A stretch of 64,000 bases of DNA. Origin: Alphaproteobacteria bacterium (lineage in GTDB: Bacteria > Pseudomonadota > Alphaproteobacteria > Sphingomonadales > Sphingomonadaceae). The translations under genes were made by a program, and so were the position numbers. How positions within the stretch are numbered: the first letter of the stretch is position 1; every line of letters starts with the position of its first letter. The stretch lies in the NCBI GenBank assembly GCA_030426245.1, contig JAUHYZ010000001.1:336231-400230 (forward strand). Reading direction: 5' to 3'. The notes under the pieces were generated by a model that saw only the letters and a list, made by a program, of their open reading frames with translations, did not search any database and had not been told where the DNA came from. This document shows positions 1-9,662 of this stretch, piece after piece.

Positions 1-253
1 CTGATGCGAATAGTTCTGGCGATGGTTAATCGCCTTGAAACCATCATGGCATCGGGTCCACGGTTTCCCCACTAACCCCGTTTGGTCTGATTCGTGGCAC
101 GACTCATCCAGGCGGAAGAATGATCGGGCGCAGGATCAGAAAAGCCATTCGATTGGCTGGGCATTTCGGAAAAGCACCGAAACCATCTCATCTGATCCTG
201 CCCTGGTTGGATCGCATGCCTCTGTGGGCAAGCGTATGTGGGAAAGACAGTCG

Positions 254-3200
254 ATGGATTATCAAGGATCCCGTGAAACGTCCGTTGGGAAGGACACGCA
301 AGGCCTGAGTGAAGACAATGCCGCAGGCCGCGGCGCAGTCTCCAGCCAGATCGTCTATCTCACGCCGGACGCGAACAACCTTGTCGTTCTCCCGCCGGAA
401 GTTTCCCTCGATGATCTCCAGGTCGTCGGGCGGGACCTCGTCATCGTCGCGGATGATGGCACGCGCTATGTCATCCAGAACGGTGCCGTGGACGTTCCGC
501 AGCTGGTCGTCGAAGGTGTCGAGGTTCCTCCGCTGAACCTTGCAGCGCTTCTGGTCGGCAACGAGCCGGAACCGGCCGCCGGTGCCACGCAGAGTTCGGG
601 CGGCAACTTTGCTGCCCCTGCAGGCGACATTCAGGACGCTTACGACCGCGGTGATCTGCTGCCCTATACCGAGCTCTCCTTTCCCGAGCCCGAAGAGCAG
701 GAAATCTACCAGGGTGTCGACAACGAACCCGAAGTCATCATCATTACCCAGGACAATCCCGTTGGCGCCATCGACGCGACGGACTCGGTCGATGAAGACG
801 GTTTGCCCGCACGCGATGGCGAACCGGAAGGCACGCAGGCTGCCACCGACAGCGAAACCACGACCGGCACGATCAGCTATGTCTCGCTCGACGGAACGGA
901 TGCTGTCCTGATCAACGGGACCGAAGTCGTCAGTGTCGGCCAGGAAATTGCCGGTACTTATGGCGTTCTCACGATCACCAGCATCGCCGATGGTGTGATC
1001 GGCTACAGCTACACGCTGACCGACAACACGGCCGGTTCCGGCACTTCGGACCTTTTCGAGGTCACCGTTGTCGATACGGATGGCGATACGGCCACTGCCA
1101 CGCTGACGGTGGCGATTGCGGACGATGCGCCCATCGCGCTCGACGACACCGATACGGTCGACCTCGAAACGGATACGGCGACCGGCAATGTCATTACCGG
1201 TGCGGCCACCGTAACCGGCGCCGAAGGCGCTGATACGGTTGGTGCCGACGATGCCTCCATCACCGCCATTTCCGGCGCGGGCGGTTCGGACGACAGCTTC
1301 AGCGAGTCCGGCTATCTCGAAGTGACGGGCGAGCACGGCACTCTGCTCATCGATGCCGATGGCAATTATGAATACACGCCCTTCGATAATGTGCCGGGCG
1401 ACGCTACGGACGAATTCGAATATACGCTGACGGATGGCGATGGCAGCGAAGCAGCGGCCACGCTCACCATTACGCTTACCGATCTTCAGCCTGTCGTTGG
1501 CGAGAACGGACTGGTTCAGCTCGATGACGATGCTTTGGCCGGCGGCAATCCGGGCGGCATCGGTGACGATGCCGACGGCATCAACACCAGCGGAACGCTA
1601 TCCGGTTCGGGCGGCAACGGTGCGCTGACATTTGCGCTGACCGGCGCAACTCTGCCGGCAGGATTTGCCGTTTCGTCGAACAACGGTTCGATCATGATCA
1701 TCAGCCAGGGCGGAACCGACGTCCTGCAGGTTTCGATCAATGCGGCGACCGGTGACTACTCGGTCACTCAGCTCAATCCGATCGATCACCTTGCCGGCAA
1801 TGACGAGAACAATTTCGATTTCGCTGTCCAGTACAGCGTGACCGATATTGACGGCGATAGCAGCAACGGCACGCTCGACATCAATGTCGACGACGACACG
1901 CCCACGGCCGAAGACGACACGGATAGCCTGGACGAAGGCGGTCCGATCTCGACCGACGGCAATGTGATCAGCGGCGCGGGCACCGACAGCGGTGCTACCG
2001 GTGCTGACACGGTTGGCGCGGACGGCGCCGAGGTCGGCAATCCGGGCAGCTATGAGGGCACTTACGGGACCTTGGTTCTGAATGCCGATGGCAGCTACGT
2101 CTACACGCTGACGGACTACGGCCAGTCGATGATCGAGACGCTGGGCGACAGCGAGACGCTGACGGACGACTTCGATTACACGTTGGTGGACGGCGACGGC
2201 GACAGCGATCCTGCGACGCTGACGCTGACGCTGAACGGCAGCGACGACGGTGTGACGATCACGGGTCTGGAAAGCACTGCACCCGATATCGTGCTCGATG
2301 AAGACGATCTGGCGAATGCGGGCGACGATCAGGGCTCCGATCAGAGCGATCCCGTGACGGTGAATGGTAACTTCGGAGTTACTTCGCCCGACGGCCTGGA
2401 TCTGGTCCAGGTGAACACGATCAATGTGGTTGTTGGCGGCGTATTCGGCGGTCCGGTCGAAGTCGCGAATGACGGCATAATCGCAATCAGCATCACGGGC
2501 TGGACGCCGACCTATGCGGCGGACGGCACGACCGTGATCAGCGCGACCTTCGAATACAGCGCTACGTTGCTGGACAACACGCTGGCGCATACGGGCGATT
2601 ATAACGACGCCATCTTCGACCGGCTGCTGGTGGCAGCGTCGGACGAAGACGGTTCGAATGATTTCGAATATCTCTATTACGGCATCGTCGATGACGAACC
2701 CACGGCCGAGGATGACATGGACAGCCTGGACGAGGGCGGTGCGATCTCGACCGACGGCAATGTGATCAGCGGTGCGGGCACCGACAGCGGTGCTACCGGT
2801 GCGGACACGGTTGGTGCGGACGGCGCCGAAGTCGGCAATCCGGGCAGCTATGACGGCACTTACGGGACCTTGGTTCTGAATGCCGATGGCAGCTACGTTT
2901 ACACCCTGACGGATTACGGCCAGTCGATGATCGAGACGTTGGGCGATGGCGAGACGCTGACGGACAGCTTCGATTACACGCTAGTGGACGGCGACGGCGA
3001 CAGCGATCCTGCGACGCTGACGCTGACGCTCAACGGCAGCGACGACGAGGTGACGATCACGGGTCTGGAAAGCACTGCACCCGATATCGTGCTCGATGAA
3101 GACGATCTGGCGAATGCGGGCGACGATCAGGGATCCGATCAGAGCGATCCCGTGACGGTAAATGGTAACTTCGGAGTTACTTCGCCCGACGGCCTGGACC

Positions 3201-6200
3201 TGGTCCAGGTGAACACGATCAATGTGGTTGTTGGCGGCGTTTTCGGCGGCCCGGTCGAAGTCGCGAATGACGGTATCATCGCAATCAGCATCACGGGCTG
3301 GACGCCGACCTACGCGGCGGACGGCACGACCGTGATCAGCGCGACATTCGAATACAGCGCTACGCTGCTGGACAACACGCTGGCGCATACGGGCGACTAT
3401 AACGATGCCATCTTCGACCGGCTGCTGGTGGCAGCTTCGGACGAAGACGGTTCGAATGACTTCGAATATCTCTATTACGGCATCGTCGATGACGAACCCA
3501 CGGCCGAAGACGACACGGACAGCATCGCTGCAGGCGAATATGGCCCGGTGACCGGCAATGTCGTGACCGATGCCGAAGCCAATGGCGATAATGGCGCGGA
3601 CACGGTGGGTGCCGATGGCTTTGCCTCGATCACCAATCTTGTGAGCGACAACGTTCCTGCCAATGGTGACGCCGATCCGGCTGGCGGATTTGTGGTCCAA
3701 GGTGAATATGGCGTCCTGACGGTCCAGGCGAATGGTGACTACAGCTACACCCGCGATGCCGACACGCCCGGGGGAGTGGAAGATTCTTTCACTTACACCT
3801 TCCAGGACGGCGACGGTGACGAGGCATCGGCCACGCTGACGATCAGCATCGGCAATTCACCGCCCGAAATCGGCGGTCTGACGCCGCAAGCTGAAGGCGG
3901 CGACGTGATCGTGGACGAAGACGATCTCGCCAATCCCGGTGACGATCAAGGCTCGGATCCGACCAAGGAATCGACTACGCAGGGCGGGACGTTTACGATC
4001 TCGGCTCCTGACGGCGTCGACGATCTGGTGATCGATGGCCGCACGGTGATCGATGGCGGCGTGTTCACGGCCGATAGCTGGACGACTGCGCTGGGCAACA
4101 CGCTTTCGATCACGGGCTACAACGCGGCAACGGGCGTAGTGAGCTACACCTACACGCTGGCAGACAATGAAACGCATGCCGATGGATTGGACGAGAATGC
4201 GCTGTTTGAGGATTTTTCGGTCACCTTGACCGACCTCGACGGCCAGTCGGCCAACGACACGCTGACGGCGCAGATCGTCGATGATGTGCCTTCGCCGGAA
4301 AATGACGTTTTCAACCAGACCGCCGAAAATGCCGACGTAAGCGGCGACGTGTCTCTCAACGATGCAAGCGGTGCCGACGGTGCTGCAAACTTTGCCCTGG
4401 TTGGCGATGTCTCGGGCACCGGCTCGCTGATTTTCAACGGAGACGGGACATTCACCTACACGCCTGGCGCTGGCGAAACCGGACAGGTCACTTTCCAGTA
4501 CAGCATTACGGACGGTGACAATGACGTGCGCAATGCGAATGTCACGATCAACCTGGTGGCGGATTCCGCTCCGGTTGCGGCCGACGTCAACGCCTATGTC
4601 GACGATGACGGGCTGCCAGCGGGCAATCCGGACAGCACCGCTGGCGATGACGATGCCAATGCCGGCGAGTCCGGCTCGGGAACCAGCAGCGAAGCCATCT
4701 GGACCGGCACGCTTGGTGTCACCAATGCTCCGGCCGATACGCCGCTGACCTATACGCTGCTGCTTCCGGCCGATGGAACGATCGGCACGGAAAGCGTGAC
4801 CTATTCGCTCAATGCAGGTGCGACACTGCTGACGGCGACTGTCGACGGCGGAGACCGCGACGGTATGCCGCTGTTCACGGTAGAGATCACGGATCAGGCG
4901 AGCGGTGCCTACACCGTCACTCTGATCAATGCGGTCATGCACCCCTACACGACGGATACGGAAAACAACCTGACGGCTGCGATCTCCTACCAGGTGGCCG
5001 ACAGCGATCCGACGCCCGACACCGATACCGGCACGATCACCATCGATTTCGACGATGACATGCCCAGCGTCTTCACGCCTGAAGATGCGACAGTTCGGAA
5101 CGCTGCGGGCGATCCAGTGGTGTTCCAGCTCGACAGTGCGCCGGGTGACGGCAATATCCTGAACAATTTCGGCGCAGATGGGCCGGGCACGGTGCGCTTC
5201 CCGTCCAATATCGACGGCACGGATAGCGGCCTGACGTCAGGCGGTCAGCCGATCATCTACGAACTCGGGCCGGATGGCGAAACGCTGTACGGCAAGGTCG
5301 GCGACACAGTGATCTTCACTGTGGAGATCGATGCGGAAACCTCGACCTATTCGGTCGATATGGACGGCACGGTCGATGCGGTTACGAATATCGAATACAA
5401 CCCAGACGACTATGACCTAATTGGCGGCAACAGCGCATGGTTTGGGGTCACTCAGACCGGCGACAATGACAGTTCCGACCTGCTGATCACGCCCAATAAT
5501 GGCTCATCGATCAACACCAGTAGCTTCTTGGGAGGCGTTGGCGGTGGTCAGTCATTGGGTACCGGCGAATCTTTCAGTATTGATTACGTCACAGATCTGA
5601 CAGGTTCGCCCGGTGGCAACTACGTCGCAGGAGCGGAGAACGGCCACAGTTTTGACGGCCATTACACGACCCAGGGCGCGACCATCAATTTCCGTCAGAG
5701 CGGAGGGACAACACTGAAATTCACCGCGTCGGACGATGCTGATGGCGATAACATCGTTGGCGATGGCGCGGTCGATACCATTACTGGCATTACGCTCAGC
5801 TACGATGGCGCGACCAGCCCGCTGCTGACGCCGACCGCTGCACCGCAGATGGTGACGCTCGGTGGACATCAGTTTACCTATTACATGGATGCCGACGGCC
5901 AGTCGGTGATCGTGGAAGGTATTGCCGGTGCTTCAGGCAACAGCGCCGGGGCCGAAACGCAAGTCGCGATCTTCACTGCCGATGGGTATAACAGCCTCCA
6001 AGTCACGCATGAGGGCGGCGACACCGTCAAGTTTTCGGGCTTTGGTGCTGCTGTGCCGACGCAGGAACCTGTTGATTTCAGCATTCCGACCGAAATCGTC
6101 GATGCTGACGGCGACACCGTCGCAGGCCAAGATATCGACATAACGCTTACGCCTTCGGTCGAACCGCTGTTCCTGGTGGGTTCGAGCGAGGACGACGCGA

Positions 6201-8911
6201 ATGGCGAGACCGACAACCACATCGTCGGTAAGCCCGGCGGCCCCTACGAAGGCGATATAACGGGCGACACCGGCGACGATGTGATTGTCGGCGATCCTGG
6301 CGCTGTGACCATCTCTGCCGGTCAGACGGCCAATGTCGTGCTGGTGCTTGATACTTCGGGCAGCATGGACGGACTGATTTCCTTCGACGGAGGCGTCACC
6401 GATCGCCTGCAGGCGATGAAGGATGGCACCCATGCACTGATCGACAGCCTGGCTTCGTCCGGTGCGGAGGATGTGCGCATCACGCTGATCCCGTTCAGCA
6501 CAGGCGCGACCAATCTCGGCACCTTCGATCTGATTGTCGACGGCGTGGTCAATACTGCGGCAGTCGATGCTGCAAAGGCCGCGATCGACACCTTCGATCA
6601 CAATGGCTGGACCAACTACGAAGCGGCCATCCAGGCCACTGAGGACTGGATCACGGGCGGCAACGGCATCTCCGGCGCCGACATCAACAAGGTGGTGTTC
6701 GTTTCGGATGGTTCGCCGACCGCATCGATCAACAACAATGGCACGATCAATACCCACAACAATTCCAATCGTGCCATGGAAGAACTGCTCGGGGACTATA
6801 ATCCCGGCGGAAATGCCAATGACGACTTCGTCAACGACGTTCAGGCAGTGCTGGACACTGGCTATACGATCAATGCGATCGGCATCAATGTGGGCTCCAC
6901 TGCGATCGGTTATCTGAGCGATGTCGAAGATGGTATCGACGGTGGCGGCGACGGCAGCGCGCAGAACGTCACGACTGCCGAGCAACTGGCCGAAACGCTT
7001 GCCGTGCTGGGTGAATCGACTGAACTGGCCGATGCCGGCGACGACACGATTGTGGGCGGCAACGGCAACGAGCTGATCTTCGGCGACGTTCTGTACACCG
7101 ACGATCTGGCCGATGCGGTTAGTCCCAATGTTAGCCTGCCCGACGGTTCGGGCTGGGCGGTCTTCCAGGCCCTGGAAAACCGCGCCGACGCGGAGAACAC
7201 GGATCCGGCCGGCGACGGTGCCGATTGGACCCGGGCGGATACGATTGCCTATATCAAGGCGAACGCCGCCACGCTGGCGACCGAAAGCGGCCGTGCCGGC
7301 GGCAATGACACGATCAATGCCGGGGCCGGCAACGACACCGTCTTTGGCCAGGAAGGCAATGATGTCATCACCGGCGGTGCCGGGTTCGACACCATTTCCG
7401 GCGGCTCGGGTTCGGACACCTTCGTGTTCGACGCGGCTGCCCTGTCCGACGGCAGCTTCGATACGATCACCGACTACACGGCCGGTGAAGTTATTGATCT
7501 GACGGCTATCCTGCCCGACTTCGCCCTGGGCGATCTTGCCGACTATGTTCAGTACGACAACGTTTCCGGTGAGCTCTTCGTCGACCTCGACGGCGGCACC
7601 GGCGGTGAGAACTGGGTGAAGATTGCCGAGCTTGAGGATGCAGGTTCGCCCTATGGCGGGGACGTTACCGTCCGTGCTTCGATCGGCGGATCCGACAGCA
7701 ATGTGATCTCTCCGTCCGTTCCGCCCATCGTGCTCGATCTCGATGGCGACGGGGTGGAATTCGTCGGAACCGATGCCGGTGTAAACTACGATTACGGCAA
7801 TGGCCTAGTGGCGACTGCCTGGGCCGGTGCTGATGATGGCATCCTGGCCATAGACGCCAATAGCGACGGCAAGGTCACTGATGCTTCCGAATTCGTCTTC
7901 GGCGAAAACGGGTTGTCCGACCTTCAGGGGCTGGCTGCCAATTTCGACAGCAATGGCGACGGCGTGCTCGATTCCTCGGACGATGCCTTCGCCCAGTTCG
8001 GTGTTTGGCAGGATGCCAATCAGGACGGTGTAGCCGATGCCGGCGAATTCCAGACGCTGAGCGATCTGGGGATCACTTCGATCGGGCTGACTTCCGATGG
8101 CAATGCCTATTCGGCAGCCGATGGCGATGTGGAGGTTCTGGGGTCCGCGACCTATACCAGGGCCGACGGAACCACCGGCGAAGCGGCCGATGCTGTCTTC
8201 AGCACCAAGGCTGTGGCGCGCGAAACGGAAATCGCCCTTGCGGCGGCTTTCGGCGGCGTCCTGACCACGGCGCCGCAGGACGGCCTGCAGTTCCTGATGC
8301 TGGACGGTGAAGGCAACGCCCAAACCGAAGAGCTCTGGACGCCGGAAGAGACTTCCTACTCCGTCCTCTCCGAAAGCGAGACGCAGGAAGAGAGCCGTTC
8401 GACTGCCGAGTATGAAGGCCGTGAGGTTCCCGAGAGCGAAACCACGCAGGAGAGCGACTTCCATTCGGATGAGAGCGAAACGCAGGACGATGCTTCACTC
8501 GATTCGATGGTGGCCCAGAACGATGACTCGGATTTCGACAGCGGTGACCAGACGGACGGCAGCGATACCGAACAGTTCCTGGCTTTCGACGCTTCCAGCG
8601 AAGACGCAGCAATGATGGATGCATTGCTGAGCCTCGGCGAGGGCGAAAGCGAGGGCGAAGCAGCCGATGCACAGACCGACCAGGCTGTGGCCAAGGAAGC
8701 ACTCGACGAAGTCGCAGAAGGCGAACAAGTCGATCAAATCCTTGACCAACTCGTCGGAGAAGAGCAACCGCACGCTGATGGTGTCCCAAATGGAGACACT
8801 CAAACGCTCCTGGGCACACAGTTGACTGACGATTCACCGCATTTCAACACGTTCGGTGCCAATGCTCAGGCGGATGACGATGCAAGTTTGGCCGCAGCAG
8901 TTGCTGCGTAA
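254..8911 (+). CDS. Giant LapA-like RTX adhesin secreted by type I secretion
   Basis: A 2,885-residue repetitive, acidic surface adhesin. Residues 1-106 resemble the N-terminal retention module of LapA-type adhesins and end in a PAAG motif at 107-110. VCBS/cadherin-like beta repeats follow, including two near-identical 266-residue units at 550-1081. Then come a von Willebrand A domain with the MIDAS motif DTSGSM at about 2033, RTX calcium-binding nonapeptides at about 2262 and 2350-2396, an EF-hand-like Asp-rich block (about 2495-2650), and a Ser/Glu/Asp-rich tail ending in a small hydrophobic C-terminus typical of type I signals. The start at 254 is preceded by GGAAAG at 7-base spacing; an in-frame ATG at 35 would add 73 unconvincing residues. 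It heads the secretion operon. Adhesin role is inferred from family and context; the ligand is unknown. Bases 1-253 hold no gene I can support. Confidence 0.9.
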   Translation: MDYQGSRETSVGKDTQGLSEDNAAGRGAVSSQIVYLTPDANNLVVLPPEVSLDDLQVVGRDLVIVADDGTRYVIQNGAVDVPQLVVEGVEVPPLNLAALLVGNEPEPAAGATQSSGGNFAAPAGDIQDAYDRGDLLPYTELSFPEPEEQEIYQGVDNEPEVIIITQDNPVGAIDATDSVDEDGLPARDGEPEGTQAATDSETTTGTISYVSLDGTDAVLINGTEVVSVGQEIAGTYGVLTITSIADGVIGYSYTLTDNTAGSGTSDLFEVTVVDTDGDTATATLTVAIADDAPIALDDTDTVDLETDTATGNVITGAATVTGAEGADTVGADDASITAISGAGGSDDSFSESGYLEVTGEHGTLLIDADGNYEYTPFDNVPGDATDEFEYTLTDGDGSEAAATLTITLTDLQPVVGENGLVQLDDDALAGGNPGGIGDDADGINTSGTLSGSGGNGALTFALTGATLPAGFAVSSNNGSIMIISQGGTDVLQVSINAATGDYSVTQLNPIDHLAGNDENNFDFAVQYSVTDIDGDSSNGTLDINVDDDTPTAEDDTDSLDEGGPISTDGNVISGAGTDSGATGADTVGADGAEVGNPGSYEGTYGTLVLNADGSYVYTLTDYGQSMIETLGDSETLTDDFDYTLVDGDGDSDPATLTLTLNGSDDGVTITGLESTAPDIVLDEDDLANAGDDQGSDQSDPVTVNGNFGVTSPDGLDLVQVNTINVVVGGVFGGPVEVANDGIIAISITGWTPTYAADGTTVISATFEYSATLLDNTLAHTGDYNDAIFDRLLVAASDEDGSNDFEYLYYGIVDDEPTAEDDMDSLDEGGAISTDGNVISGAGTDSGATGADTVGADGAEVGNPGSYDGTYGTLVLNADGSYVYTLTDYGQSMIETLGDGETLTDSFDYTLVDGDGDSDPATLTLTLNGSDDEVTITGLESTAPDIVLDEDDLANAGDDQGSDQSDPVTVNGNFGVTSPDGLDLVQVNTINVVVGGVFGGPVEVANDGIIAISITGWTPTYAADGTTVISATFEYSATLLDNTLAHTGDYNDAIFDRLLVAASDEDGSNDFEYLYYGIVDDEPTAEDDTDSIAAGEYGPVTGNVVTDAEANGDNGADTVGADGFASITNLVSDNVPANGDADPAGGFVVQGEYGVLTVQANGDYSYTRDADTPGGVEDSFTYTFQDGDGDEASATLTISIGNSPPEIGGLTPQAEGGDVIVDEDDLANPGDDQGSDPTKESTTQGGTFTISAPDGVDDLVIDGRTVIDGGVFTADSWTTALGNTLSITGYNAATGVVSYTYTLADNETHADGLDENALFEDFSVTLTDLDGQSANDTLTAQIVDDVPSPENDVFNQTAENADVSGDVSLNDASGADGAANFALVGDVSGTGSLIFNGDGTFTYTPGAGETGQVTFQYSITDGDNDVRNANVTINLVADSAPVAADVNAYVDDDGLPAGNPDSTAGDDDANAGESGSGTSSEAIWTGTLGVTNAPADTPLTYTLLLPADGTIGTESVTYSLNAGATLLTATVDGGDRDGMPLFTVEITDQASGAYTVTLINAVMHPYTTDTENNLTAAISYQVADSDPTPDTDTGTITIDFDDDMPSVFTPEDATVRNAAGDPVVFQLDSAPGDGNILNNFGADGPGTVRFPSNIDGTDSGLTSGGQPIIYELGPDGETLYGKVGDTVIFTVEIDAETSTYSVDMDGTVDAVTNIEYNPDDYDLIGGNSAWFGVTQTGDNDSSDLLITPNNGSSINTSSFLGGVGGGQSLGTGESFSIDYVTDLTGSPGGNYVAGAENGHSFDGHYTTQGATINFRQSGGTTLKFTASDDADGDNIVGDGAVDTITGITLSYDGATSPLLTPTAAPQMVTLGGHQFTYYMDADGQSVIVEGIAGASGNSAGAETQVAIFTADGYNSLQVTHEGGDTVKFSGFGAAVPTQEPVDFSIPTEIVDADGDTVAGQDIDITLTPSVEPLFLVGSSEDDANGETDNHIVGKPGGPYEGDITGDTGDDVIVGDPGAVTISAGQTANVVLVLDTSGSMDGLISFDGGVTDRLQAMKDGTHALIDSLASSGAEDVRITLIPFSTGATNLGTFDLIVDGVVNTAAVDAAKAAIDTFDHNGWTNYEAAIQATEDWITGGNGISGADINKVVFVSDGSPTASINNNGTINTHNNSNRAMEELLGDYNPGGNANDDFVNDVQAVLDTGYTINAIGINVGSTAIGYLSDVEDGIDGGGDGSAQNVTTAEQLAETLAVLGESTELADAGDDTIVGGNGNELIFGDVLYTDDLADAVSPNVSLPDGSGWAVFQALENRADAENTDPAGDGADWTRADTIAYIKANAATLATESGRAGGNDTINAGAGNDTVFGQEGNDVITGGAGFDTISGGSGSDTFVFDAAALSDGSFDTITDYTAGEVIDLTAILPDFALGDLADYVQYDNVSGELFVDLDGGTGGENWVKIAELEDAGSPYGGDVTVRASIGGSDSNVISPSVPPIVLDLDGDGVEFVGTDAGVNYDYGNGLVATAWAGADDGILAIDANSDGKVTDASEFVFGENGLSDLQGLAANFDSNGDGVLDSSDDAFAQFGVWQDANQDGVADAGEFQTLSDLGITSIGLTSDGNAYSAADGDVEVLGSATYTRADGTTGEAADAVFSTKAVARETEIALAAAFGGVLTTAPQDGLQFLMLDGEGNAQTEELWTPEETSYSVLSESETQEESRSTAEYEGREVPESETTQESDFHSDESETQDDASLDSMVAQNDDSDFDSGDQTDGSDTEQFLAFDASSEDAAMMDALLSLGEGESEGEAADAQTDQAVAKEALDEVAEGEQVDQILDQLVGEEQPHADGVPNGDTQTLLGTQLTDDSPHFNTFGANAQADDDASLAAAVAA
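572..583 (+). other. Putative LapG protease cleavage motif (PAAG) in the adhesin
   Basis: These four codons encode Pro-Ala-Ala-Gly at residues 107-110 of the adhesin, counted from the start at 254. LapG-type proteases of Pseudomonas cut an (T/A/P)AA(G/V)-type site just after the N-terminal retention module, near residue 108 in LapA. Motif and position both agree with that, and a LapG homologue lies at the other end of the locus. Cleavage itself is inferred. Confidence 0.7.
1901..3496 (+). repeat. Two tandem 798-bp in-frame repeat units inside the adhesin gene
   Basis: The units 1901-2698 and 2699-3496 have exactly the same length (798 bases, 266 codons). By eye they differ at roughly six amino acids and a few percent of bases. 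The anchor CCCACGGCCG recurs at 1901, 2699 and 3497. Each encodes a pair of VCBS/T1SS-type beta domains. The other repeats in this gene are much more diverged, so this pair is a recent duplication or is kept alike by gene conversion. Confidence 0.9.
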
Positions 8912-8939
8912 GAGAGAAGTTGAGGCAAAGGGGAGCTCA

Positions 8940-9647
8940 ATGATGCACCTGTCGAAATGGAAGCTGCGAATCGCGGTGGCGGGTGCCGTCATGGCTGCGC
9001 CGCATACGGCAATGGCCCAGGATCTGCTCGATCTCGATGACGGTTCGCTGCGAAGCGAATTGCAGACTCGCTACGATGCAGGGCTTGAAGCCACGCTGGA
9101 TCCGGCAATCTATGCCGCGAACGATCCGCGTTACATCTGGGCTTCGGAAACGAAGGTTCAATGCGCGATCGCTATCGGCTTCATGAAGTCTTCCACGCGC
9201 GATCCGGTGAGCATCGGCAAGTGCCAGGATGCCTATCTGCGCATGCAGGAACCGCCGCCCCCGCCGCCTCCGCCCCCGCCGCCGCCGGCACCGGAGCAGC
9301 CCGCATTCTGCAGCGAAAAGCTGGCGGGCATCGTGTTCTTCGAATTCGATTCCGCGGTTCCGCCGGAAAGCGCGACGCAGACGGTGGACGCCATCGCCAG
9401 CAATTATCGCACCTGCGGCTGGCAGACACTGACCGTAACCGGCCACGCCGACCGTTCGGGCAGCGACACCTATAACGAAGCGCTTTCGGTGCGCCGTGCG
9501 GACTCGGTAGCAAGCCTGCTTGGTGCCCGCGGCGTTGCAAGCGGAAACATGGCGGTTGAAGCGAAGGGCGAGACAGAGCCCCGCGTTCCGACGGCGGACG
9601 GCGAACGCAATCCGCAGAACCGCCGTGTCGAAATCACGGTCGATTAA
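8940..9647 (+). CDS. OmpA-family protein with polyproline linker
   Basis: A 235-residue exported protein. It has a signal peptide ending near AMAQ, a domain of about 75 residues of unknown type with two cysteines, a run of prolines (about residues 103-114), and a C-terminal OmpA/Pal peptidoglycan-binding domain with the GHADRSGSDTYNEALSVRRA core and a closing NRRVEI. It starts 28 bases after the adhesin stop, with GGGGAG upstream; an adjacent ATG at 8943 is equally possible. Position suggests it ties the secretion machine or adhesin to the cell wall. That role is inference. Confidence 0.85.
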   Translation: MMHLSKWKLRIAVAGAVMAAPHTAMAQDLLDLDDGSLRSELQTRYDAGLEATLDPAIYAANDPRYIWASETKVQCAIAIGFMKSSTRDPVSIGKCQDAYLRMQEPPPPPPPPPPPPAPEQPAFCSEKLAGIVFFEFDSAVPPESATQTVDAIASNYRTCGWQTLTVTGHADRSGSDTYNEALSVRRADSVASLLGARGVASGNMAVEAKGETEPRVPTADGERNPQNRRVEITVD

Positions 9648-9662
9648 AGAGAGGAGCAGATC

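Noticed and set aside
35..253. Upstream in-frame extension of the adhesin to an ATG at 35
   Set aside because: No ribosome binding site, and the added 73 residues are Arg/Ser/Trp-rich and unlike a retention module. Starting at 254 also puts the PAAG motif at the expected residue 107.
188..1336. Long open frames on the minus strand inside the adhesin gene (also 1598-2590, 3857-4942, 5933-6985)
   Set aside because: They are antisense shadows created by the Gly/Asp/Thr-rich repetitive code; no ribosome sites, composition dominated by Arg/Val/Ile/His, and no recognisable domains.
1901..3496. Repeat array as a possible CRISPR or mobile element
   Set aside because: The repeats are in-frame protein-domain repeats with 798-base period and no spacers.
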